DNA of 21,753 nucleotides from an uncultured Oscillospiraceae bacterium. Lineage in GTDB: Bacteria > Bacillota > Clostridia > Oscillospirales > Oscillospiraceae. Positions 1-4,855 of this stretch are shown one piece after another. The stretch lies in NCBI GenBank assembly GCA_934573945.1, contig CAKTMQ010000015.1, forward strand, positions 1-21,753. Direction: 5' to 3'. A program made the translations under genes and the position numbers. Within the stretch, counting starts at the first letter, position 1. Each line of letters begins with the position of its first letter. Under the pieces are notes generated by a model, which saw only the letters and a program-made list of their open reading frames with translations, was not told the DNA's origin and searched no databases.

Positions 1-31
1 GCCCGCTATGGCGGCGAACAATCTGAATCTT

Positions 32-62
32 TTTTTTGCCGCGACATATGCGTGGCAAAAAA
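32..62. repeat. Inverted repeat 1, T-run/A-run flanked
   Basis: Arms TTTTTTGCCGCG (32-43) and CGTGGCAAAAAA (51-62) pair over 12 positions with one G-U wobble and a 7-base gap. The U-run precedes and the A-run follows, so the structure has the wrong polarity for an intrinsic terminator on either strand. Its right side resembles that of the repeat at 80-111. It lies about 90 bases upstream of the likely -35 box. Confidence 0.6.
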
Positions 63-79
63 TACGTTGTGCGGAGAGA

Positions 80-111
80 GTATTTTTCGCACATTTATGG
101 GCGAAAAATAC
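80..111. repeat. Inverted repeat 2, perfect 11-base arms
   Basis: GTATTTTTCGC (80-90) and GCGAAAAATAC (101-111) are perfect inverted repeats separated by 10 bases. The right arm shares the pattern GGC(G)AAAAATACG with the first repeat. A double operator or a paired RNA/DNA structure is possible; the function is unknown. Confidence 0.65.
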
Positions 112-148
112 GGGTCGGAGCGATTCCTATTTTCTATGGCGCTGTCTC

Positions 149-178
149 TTGTCAGCACTGTTTTCTCTGTGTTATACT
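149..178 (+). promoter_or_regulatory. Probable promoter of the zinc-ribbon operon
   Basis: TTGTCA (149-154) and TATACT (173-178) form a sigma-A type promoter with an 18-base spacer (17 if the -10 is read one base earlier). Transcription would start near 185 and give a leader of about 130 bases before the gene at 315. Confidence 0.6.
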
Positions 179-314
179 GCTCTTGTAAACTTCAGATTGC
201 GCCGAAAGCTGGGCACGGGACAAAAAGCAACCTGCGTTTGCTGGACAGCGGCGGCCATATCTGTCATACTGAATCAGGGAAAGAGTTACGGAACAACGGA
301 CGGAGGGGAAGCTT

Positions 315-746
315 ATGGCAAATATCAAGTGCAAGGCCTGTGGGCGTCGTTACAGCTATCATGAGAGCGATCTGTGCCCCAATTGCGGTGCGTATAACCG
401 CCCGTCCAGCCGTTTGCGGGTGGACTTTGACAAGGACGGCAACGCGGAGCTGCTGACGGAGACCGCTTTTTTGCAGCAGAGCAAGGCGGGCAAGCAGCGG
501 GAAAAAGTCTGCTATGAGCGTAAGGAGTGCCATGAGGCGCAGGTGCGCAGACCTGCGTCCAAACGTGCCATACGAAGCGATAAGGGAGGCAGCACACAGC
601 CCCGGAAGAGCGTGGAAGAACGAGGGGAACAGCTGCTCAAATCGCTCTATACGGACAAGAAGGGGGAGAGCCGTGACGGCGCCAAGGTGCTGACCGGAAT
701 CGGTATCTTCCTGTTGTGGCTTATTTTACGTGCCTGCAGTGTATAA
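315..746 (+). CDS. Zinc-ribbon protein with C-terminal membrane anchor
   Basis: A 143-residue protein of unknown function. It opens with a zinc ribbon made of two CxxC pairs (Cys6/Cys9 and Cys21/Cys24). A charged region follows, with a further Cys66 and Cys72 in the context VCYERKECHE, then a basic linker, and a single hydrophobic segment at about residues 125-140 ending RACSV. This suggests a C-tail-anchored protein with its ribbon in the cytoplasm. The start is fixed by GGAGGGG six bases upstream. The first 79 residues are almost identical to the next gene's (6 differences), so the pair arose by a local duplication. The neighbour starts 14 bases on and is surely co-transcribed. It uses ATA and TTA codons, unlike the conserved genes here. 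Zinc binding is inferred from cysteine spacing. Confidence 0.8.
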   Translation: MANIKCKACGRRYSYHESDLCPNCGAYNRPSSRLRVDFDKDGNAELLTETAFLQQSKAGKQREKVCYERKECHEAQVRRPASKRAIRSDKGGSTQPRKSVEERGEQLLKSLYTDKKGESRDGAKVLTGIGIFLLWLILRACSV

Positions 747-997
747 GAGAGGAGAAGCGGATGGCGAACATCAAATGTAAGTCCTGCGGGCGTCGTTACA
801 GCTATCATGAGAGCGACTTGTGCCCTAATTGCGGTGCGTATAACCGCCCGTCCAGCCGTTTACGGGTGGACTTTGACAAGGACGGCAACGCGGAGCTGCT
901 GACGGAGGAGGCTTTCCTGGATCAGAGCAAGACTGGCAAACAGCGGGAGAAGGTCTGCTACGAGCGCAAGGAGTGCCACGAGCAGGCAGTGCGGCGG
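315..997 (+). repeat. Tandem partial gene duplication (315-551 and 761-997)
   Basis: The first 79 codons of the two zinc-ribbon genes form a direct repeat of about 237 bases, copy to copy offset 446 bases. Long runs are identical at DNA level, including most third positions. Protein differences are only at residues 8, 50, 54, 58, 75 and 76. After residue 79 the two genes have nothing in common. Confidence 0.85.
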
Positions 998-1525
998 GGC
1001 GGCGGAAAACCGGTATCATCAGGTGCTAAAACCGCTGTAAAGGCTATCGTGCTGACCATCGCAGCGGCGGCTGCCATAGGGCTGTTTGTCCTGACTTGTA
1101 TGCGGGTGGGGGTACTGGAGCAGCAATGGAACGAAACACAGGAGCCGGCAGTGGAAATATCCACGGAACCCTATAGAGCCTATTACTATGAAGGCGAACA
1201 GTTTGTGGCAGAAGGCCAGCCGGTATGGGTGGAATGGGTTTCCATCTCCAAGGAGTCACTGCAGTTCATGCTGGGCGGAACGCGGGATATAGACGTACTG
1301 CCGGAGCTGTATCTTGTGGAGAATTCCCAGTGGGAGACGCTGGGCTTCCTGCCTGCGGAACTGTCAATGACGAAGGAAGAAGGCGTGATATACAGCTATG
1401 ACCTCAGCGATGTAGACACGACGCATATTGCCATGGGATGGCTGCTGTTTCCGAATCTGGAGGACGAGGACGGCGTGGAGTATGAGGTGGAAGTGGACAT
1501 TTCGGAGCTATTCCCCACGGACTAA
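761..1525 (+). CDS. Zinc-ribbon membrane protein with extracytoplasmic domain
   Basis: A 254-residue paralogue of the preceding gene, of unknown function. The zinc ribbon (Cys6, Cys9, Cys21, Cys24) and the next 55 residues match the first copy. A membrane segment at about 93-113 (AVKAIVLTIAAAAAIGLFVL) follows, then about 135 residues rich in acidic and aromatic amino acids that should lie outside the cell. The layout is cytoplasmic zinc ribbon, one helix, external domain, as in several Firmicute 'zinc-ribbon domain-containing' envelope proteins. An in-frame start 15 codons earlier lies inside the previous gene; I chose 761 because GAGGAG sits six bases before it and the protein then aligns with the first copy. 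It contains several TCA, ATA and CTA codons, which the core genes nearly lack. A perfect terminator follows. The external domain was not recognised. Confidence 0.82.
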   Translation: MANIKCKSCGRRYSYHESDLCPNCGAYNRPSSRLRVDFDKDGNAELLTEEAFLDQSKTGKQREKVCYERKECHEQAVRRGGGKPVSSGAKTAVKAIVLTIAAAAAIGLFVLTCMRVGVLEQQWNETQEPAVEISTEPYRAYYYEGEQFVAEGQPVWVEWVSISKESLQFMLGGTRDIDVLPELYLVENSQWETLGFLPAELSMTKEEGVIYSYDLSDVDTTHIAMGWLLFPNLEDEDGVEYEVEVDISELFPTD

Positions 1526-1539
1526 AGGGTTATATCAGA

Positions 1540-1576
1540 AGACGGCTTCAGCTTTGTCTGAAGCCGTCTCTTTTCT
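1540..1576 (+). terminator. Intrinsic terminator after zinc-ribbon operon
   Basis: A perfect 12-bp stem, AGACGGCTTCAG (1540-1551) with CTGAAGCCGTCT (1558-1569), has a 6-base loop and is followed by CTTTTCT. It lies 15 bases after the stop codon and only 33 bases before the next start. Confidence 0.92.
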
Positions 1577-1609
1577 ACAGGCACTGCATATACTGTGCGG
1601 GGTGATGGG

Positions 1610-2338
1610 ATGAAGCGACTATGGAGTGTGCTGGCGGTGGTGCTGCTGGCAGTGGCCGTATGGGCGGCAGAAAGACCACAGATGGGGAGCACTGCCGCAG
1701 CGGCAGCGCCGCAGGAGATGGGAGAAGAGGAGGTGCACTATGTGGCGCTGACCTTTGACGACGGACCATCACCCCGCTGCACGCCGCAGCTGCTGGATGG
1801 CCTGCAGGAGCGGGGCGCTCACGCCACCTTCTTTGTGGTGGGCTGCCAAGTGGTCAAGGATCCGGACATTGTGGAACGTATGGCCGCCGAGGGACATCAG
1901 GTGGGCAACCACTCCTATGATCATGGAGAGCTGGATAAACTGACACCTGAACAGGCGGCAGCGGACATGGAGAAGAATGAGGCGCTGCTGCGGCAGCTGC
2001 TGGGGGAGGGCAGCTATTGGGTGCGGCCGCCGTATGGGCTGCTGTCAGAGGAGGAGCAGCGGATGCTGACTGTGCCGGTGATCAACTGGTCGGTGGACAC
2101 CGAGGACTGGAAGAGCAAGGATGCCGGTAAGATTCTGGACATTATCTACCGGCAGATCGACGACGGCGACATTGTGCTGCTGCACGACCGGTATCTCAAT
2201 TCCGTGGAGGCGGCGCTGCAGGCCATCGACCACCTGCAGCAGCAGAACTACCGTTTCGTCACGGTGGAGGAACTGTTTCGCATCCGGGGCATTACGCCGG
2301 AGAATGGCGTGACATACAGAAACATCCCCAAGGCATAA
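1610..2338 (+). CDS. Polysaccharide deacetylase family protein (NodB domain)
   Basis: A 242-residue exported carbohydrate esterase 4 family enzyme that should remove N- or O-acetyl groups from a cell-surface polymer such as peptidoglycan or poly-N-acetylglucosamine. A hydrophobic N-terminus (residues 1-20, MKRLWSVLAVV...) acts as signal peptide or anchor. The NodB motifs are all present: TFDDGPS (48-54, catalytic base Asp50 and metal Asp51), HSYDH (101-105, metal His101 and His105), RPPYG (139-143), DTEDW (163-167) and LLHD (190-193, His192). It lacks the long extra N-terminal domains of PgdA-type enzymes. The start at 1610 fits GGGGTG upstream; an in-frame GTG at 1595 would break the signal peptide. 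No clear promoter is visible between the upstream terminator and the start, so it may rely on readthrough. The exact substrate cannot be told. Confidence 0.92.
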   Translation: MKRLWSVLAVVLLAVAVWAAERPQMGSTAAAAAPQEMGEEEVHYVALTFDDGPSPRCTPQLLDGLQERGAHATFFVVGCQVVKDPDIVERMAAEGHQVGNHSYDHGELDKLTPEQAAADMEKNEALLRQLLGEGSYWVRPPYGLLSEEEQRMLTVPVINWSVDTEDWKSKDAGKILDIIYRQIDDGDIVLLHDRYLNSVEAALQAIDHLQQQNYRFVTVEELFRIRGITPENGVTYRNIPKA

Positions 2339-2353
2339 AGCCTTGGGGATGTT
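2321..2353. terminator. Bidirectional hairpin between deacetylase and secG
   Basis: A 14-bp perfect stem, AACATCCCCAAGGC (2321-2334) with GCCTTGGGGATGTT (2340-2353), has a 5-base loop. The left arm contains the last codons of the deacetylase gene. The T-content after the stem is modest on both strands, so it probably serves both convergent genes rather than being a strong one-way terminator. Confidence 0.75.
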
Positions 2354-2377
2354 TGGTGTATAAGGGAATATCTGTGC

Positions 2378-2620
2378 TTACAGACCGGCAGAGATCATGC
2401 AGTTGAGAACCAGCGTCAGCACAACAAACACGCCGCCCAGCCACTTGGTGCTCTTAGCCAGCTTGGCATCCAGAGAACGTGCCTTGCTCTTGGCCATGTA
2501 GGAATCCGCGATACCACCGATGGCACCGGACAGACCCTGGCTCTTACCGGACTGGAACAACACGATCAGAATCAGAAGCAGACCCACGATCAACTGCAGA
2601 ATCGTAACAAAGAGAACCAT
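2378..2620 (-). CDS. secG: Preprotein translocase subunit SecG
   Basis: An 80-residue inner-membrane protein that joins SecY and SecE in the protein-export channel and helps the SecA cycle. It shows the family layout: a first helix (about 3-22), the conserved cytoplasmic loop FQSGKSQGLSGAIGG, a charged stretch, and a second helix (about 60-78). Its length is typical. A GTG three codons upstream is in frame, but GGAGG (2630-2634) would then directly touch it; the ATG at 2620 gives a 9-base spacing, so it was chosen. It is a single-gene unit divergent from lexA, with its own promoter and hairpin-bearing leader. The motor protein SecA is encoded in the same window. Confidence 0.95.
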   Translation of the reverse strand: MVLFVTILQLIVGLLLILIVLFQSGKSQGLSGAIGGIADSYMAKSKARSLDAKLAKSTKWLGGVFVVLTLVLNCMISAGL

Positions 2621-2646
2621 ACGGAACACCCTCCAAACCTATTTTC

Positions 2647-2669
2647 ATGCTTGTCCTACCGACAAGCAT
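2647..2669 (-). promoter_or_regulatory. Hairpin in the secG leader
   Basis: ATGCTTGTC (2647-2655) and GACAAGCAT (2661-2669) form a perfect 9-bp stem with a 5-base loop. It lies inside the predicted secG leader, just upstream of its ribosome site. No U-run follows, so it is not a plain terminator. It could protect the short transcript's 5' end or bind a regulator. Confidence 0.6.
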
Positions 2670-2688
2670 ACCTATCACAGTAAAACTT

Positions 2689-2717
2689 ATACTACCACAA
2701 GCAAGTGGAAAATGCAA
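2689..2717 (-). promoter_or_regulatory. Probable secG promoter
   Basis: On the minus strand TTGCAT (2712-2717) and TAGTAT (2689-2694) are separated by 17 bases. The start would be near 2682, about 60 bases before the secG ATG. Confidence 0.6.
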
Positions 2718-2738
2718 GGGAAAATTAAAAAATATTTT

Positions 2739-2752
2739 AGAACAAATGTTGC
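2739..2752. promoter_or_regulatory. Probable LexA operator (SOS box)
   Basis: AGAACAAATGTTGC fits the Gram-positive LexA consensus CGAACRNRYGTTYC at 12 of 14 positions, including GAAC and GTT at the correct 4-base gap. It overlaps the lexA -35 box, so bound LexA would block polymerase. This is the expected autoregulation of lexA. Confidence 0.75.
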
Positions 2753-2777
2753 AATTCCGGAAGGCATATGCTATACT
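2749..2777 (+). promoter_or_regulatory. lexA promoter
   Basis: TTGCAA (2749-2754) and TATACT (2772-2777) with a 17-base spacer. Transcription would start near 2784, about 34 bases before the lexA start. The -35 box is overlapped by the SOS-box sequence. Confidence 0.75.
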
Positions 2778-2817
2778 GATTACAAGCAGTATAGGCAGAC
2801 GTGAGCGAGGGATGAGC

Positions 2818-3474
2818 ATGGCGCAGATGACAAAGATGCAGCAGAAGATCTACGATTACATCGCCCGGACATTGGCGCAGCAGGGGTATCCGCCCTCCGT
2901 CCGCGAGATCGGCGAGGCAGTGGGACTGAAGTCGCCGTCCACGGTGCATTTCCACCTGAAGCACATGGAGGAGATGGGCGTGATCAACAAGTCAGGCCGC
3001 AAGGGGCGGGCGATCACGTTGGCACGGCCTGAGACAGAGCCTGTGGCTGCCGCCGCCGGCGCGGTGAGAGCCGCCGCAGAGCCGGCGGAAGAGGTGGAGC
3101 CGCCTGCCGGAAAGGTGCCCATTGTGGGTACGGTAGCAGCCGGTACGCCGATTTTGGCGCAGGAGTGCATTGAGGACTATCTGACCTTCGACACCGGTGG
3201 ACGGGACGGCGAGTATTTTGCCCTTCGGGTGCGGGGTGAGTCCATGCTGAACGCAGGTATTCTGCCAGACGATCTGGTGGTGGTACACCAACAGCAGGAC
3301 GCCCGCAGCGGCGAGATCGTGGTGGCACTGCTGGAGGATGAGGCCACGGTGAAGCGTCTGCGCCGCAAAGACGGACAGGTCTGGCTGATGCCGGAGAACG
3401 ACGCATACAGCCCTATCGACGGGCGGAACGCCACTATTCTGGGCAAGGTCAGCGCGGTAATCCGGACGTATTGA
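2818..3474 (+). CDS. lexA: Transcriptional repressor LexA
   Basis: A 218-residue SOS-response repressor. The N-terminal winged helix-turn-helix (about 1-70) contains the family signature PPSVREIGEAVGLKSPSTVHFHL. A long Ala/Pro/Glu linker (72-98) leads to the S24 self-cleavage domain. The scissile bond is Ala108-Gly109 in VAAGTP; the catalytic serine is Ser142 in RGESM and the lysine is Lys179 in EATVKRL. RecA filaments on single-stranded DNA would trigger cleavage and release DNA-repair genes. The frame is open upstream of 2818, but AGGG at 2808-2811 sits six bases before the ATG at 2818 and directly abuts the ATG at 2812, so 2818 was chosen. It is transcribed alone, between its own promoter and a 16-bp terminator stem. 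The linker is longer than in B. subtilis LexA. Confidence 0.96.
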   Translation: MAQMTKMQQKIYDYIARTLAQQGYPPSVREIGEAVGLKSPSTVHFHLKHMEEMGVINKSGRKGRAITLARPETEPVAAAAGAVRAAAEPAEEVEPPAGKVPIVGTVAAGTPILAQECIEDYLTFDTGGRDGEYFALRVRGESMLNAGILPDDLVVVHQQQDARSGEIVVALLEDEATVKRLRRKDGQVWLMPENDAYSPIDGRNATILGKVSAVIRTY

Positions 3475-3501
3475 AACAAAGTAAACCGCATTTGCGGGAG
3501 C

Positions 3502-3540
3502 ATCAAAGCGCGGCAGCTCAGGCTGCCGCGCTTTGATTTA
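3502..3540 (+). terminator. lexA terminator
   Basis: A perfect 16-bp stem, ATCAAAGCGCGGCAGC (3502-3517) with its complement at 3522-3537, has a 4-base loop. The end of the stem and following bases are T-rich (TTTGATTTA). Confidence 0.88.
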
Positions 3541-3603
3541 CGCGTCCATGCCGCTGATCGACAAGGACAAACGCGACCGACAGCGAGAGTATATCCGTCA
3601 TAA

Positions 3604-3632
3604 TTGACCAGCGGTATCTGTGGTGGTATAAT
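3604..3632 (+). promoter_or_regulatory. Near-consensus promoter of the broken MATE gene
   Basis: TTGACC (3604-3609), a 17-base spacer and a perfect TATAAT (3627-3632). This is the closest fit to the sigma-A consensus in the window, and it drives a gene that is no longer intact. The AGGGAGAAG at 3660-3668 is a candidate ribosome site but lies rather far from the ATG at 3685. Confidence 0.85.
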
Positions 3633-3684
3633 GCGGACGGATCAGAGAGCATCTTGATTTAGGGAGAAGCGAGGCAGACATACC

Positions 3685-4306
3685 ATGTTTTCTAATCGGG
3701 ATCTGCGGAATTTGATCATCCCACTGTTTGTAGAGCAGTTTCTTTTGATGCTTGTGGGGATCGCGGACACCTTTATGGTCAGCTTTTCCAGTGAGGCGGA
3801 TGTGTCCGGCGTGTCGCTGGTGACCTCCTTCAATACGGTGCTTATTTTCCTGTTCACGGCGCTGTCCTCCGGCGGTGCGGTGATCATCAGCCAGTACATC
3901 GGCAGTAAGCAGCAGAACGAGGCCTCCCGTTCGGCAGGACAGCTGCTGATGGTCTCGACGGTCATCTCCGTGGCGATGACTGTCCCGCATCCTGTCCGCA
4001 GCGGCAGTGACGGTGTTCTGCTTCTCCGGGAGAAATCCGGTGCGCTACAAAGCGGCGTATGTGTTCTCCTGGGACAACGTGCTGCTGAAAAAGATCATGG
4101 GTATCGCGCTGCCCAACGGAGTGGAAAACGGCATACACCAACTGGTGAAGGTGGCGCTGTCCAGCATGGTGGCACTGTTCGGCCTGTGGCTGGGCTGGGG
4201 CGTTATTGGCGTGGCTGTGGGGATGAGCATCGATCTGGTGTTCCGCGGCGCTATTTTCATCTGGCGGTATAAGTCCCAGCGGTGGGCACAGTTTCAGTTG
4301 ATCTGA
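3685..4306 (+). pseudogene. MATE family efflux transporter remnant with two internal deletions
   Basis: A normal transporter of this family has about 440-460 residues and 12 helices and expels drugs or metabolites using a sodium or proton gradient. Here only pieces remain. Residues 1-100 (from MFSNRDLRNLIIPLF) match the first three helices, and the frame is then lost near 3984. From 3986 another frame reads RILSAAAVTVFCFSGRNPVR and on to IVENGIHQLVKVALSS-like sequence (read here as GVENGIHQLVKVALSS), which belongs to the middle of the protein. Near 4183-4190 this jumps in frame to LWLGWGVIGVAVGMSIDLV, the family's C-terminal end. So helices of both halves are missing, one junction shifts frame, and the other does not. 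The family placement comes from remembered MATE sequences. The promoter and terminator are intact, suggesting recent loss. A sequencing or assembly error cannot explain two missing blocks easily. Confidence 0.85.
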
Positions 4307-4313
4307 CAGTGTG

Positions 4314-4355
4314 AAAAACCCCGGTCTGTGCGTACAAGCACAGACCGGGGTTTTT
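4314..4355. terminator. Bidirectional terminator between MATE remnant and fabZ
   Basis: A perfect 18-bp stem, AAAAACCCCGGTCTGTGC (4314-4331) with its complement (4338-4355), has a 6-base loop. With an A-run on one side and a T-run on the other, it works for both convergent units. Confidence 0.93.
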
Positions 4356-4387
4356 GGCGGGTAATTCTGCGGGAGCAGAGAAATTAT

Positions 4388-4855
4388 TTACCGCATGGCC
4401 AGCGTTACCTCGCCGCTGGCGGCCAACTCGCCCTGCTGATAGATCTCAGCACCGCAGGTGGCGATGGCCTTTTCCACCCGCTCGGAGAGCAGCTTGACCC
4501 GGATCTCAATGGTGCTGCCGGGCAGGATCTTCTGCCAGAAGCGGACATTGTTGATCCCCAGGAACAGAGGAACTTTGCCGGCGTAGCGCGGGGTGGACAG
4601 CAGCATGATGTCGGCGGTCTGCGCCATGCTCTCCACGGAGTAAACACCGGGCAGCACCGGATCGCCGGGGAAGTGACCGCGGAAAATGTCACGTGCCGGA
4701 TCCACGTAGAAGTGGGCGACGATAGACATACCCGGCTCCAGCTCCTCCACGGAGCTGACCAGCAGCATGGGATCCCGGTGGGGGATGATGCCCTTAATGG
4801 CTTCCTGATCGAGTTTCATGAAAGATGACCTCTTTTCTTCTGTTGGCTGCGCCAT
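4388..4855 (-). CDS. fabZ: 3-hydroxyacyl-ACP dehydratase FabZ
   Basis: A 155-residue hot-dog-fold enzyme that dehydrates (3R)-hydroxyacyl-ACP to trans-2-enoyl-ACP in fatty-acid elongation. The motif GHFPGDPVLPGV carries the catalytic histidine (His61), and the ESMAQT segment carries the acidic partner (Glu75). IIPHRDPMLLV is the usual N-terminal hallmark. The start at 4855 overlaps the nifJ stop codon by one base (TGATG) and has GGAGGAG eight bases upstream, so translation is probably coupled. A second ATG at 4819 with its own AGAGG would give 143 residues, closer to B. subtilis FabZ; both starts are credible. It is oddly placed: fabZ usually sits among other fab or acc genes, while here it follows nifJ. 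The gene ends at a bidirectional terminator. Confidence 0.92.
   Translation of the reverse strand: MAQPTEEKRSSFMKLDQEAIKGIIPHRDPMLLVSSVEELEPGMSIVAHFYVDPARDIFRGHFPGDPVLPGVYSVESMAQTADIMLLSTPRYAGKVPLFLGINNVRFWQKILPGSTIEIRVKLLSERVEKAIATCGAEIYQQGELAASGEVTLAMR

Larger units (their letters stand above)
1..314. other. Leader and upstream region without a convincing gene
   Basis: No supported gene lies before the first zinc-ribbon gene. Two short open frames cover the area, but they run out of frame into the zinc-ribbon gene, have no good ribosome site and resemble nothing recognisable. The stretch holds two A/T-flanked inverted repeats (32-62 and 80-111), a probable promoter (149-178) and about 130 bases of leader ending in the ribosome site at 302-307. 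The first 30 bases may belong to whatever precedes the window. Confidence 0.6.

Noticed and set aside
8..456. Two overlapping open frames before and into the first zinc-ribbon gene
   Set aside because: They lack ribosome sites, run out of frame through a well-supported gene, and give cysteine- and arginine-rich nonsense.
1589..1594. TATACT as a promoter -10 box for the deacetylase
   Set aside because: No -35 box at a usable distance, and the transcript would lack the ribosome site.
3548..3607. A 19-codon frame (MPLIDKDKRDRQREYIRHN) between the lexA terminator and the MATE promoter
   Set aside because: It has no promoter or ribosome site of its own and its end overlaps the -35 box of the MATE promoter. 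It could be a scrap of a lost gene, but it matches nothing I recognise.
4007..4306. The second MATE fragment as a separate small membrane protein
   Set aside because: It starts at a GTG without a ribosome site and is plainly the middle and end of a transporter with a block missing.
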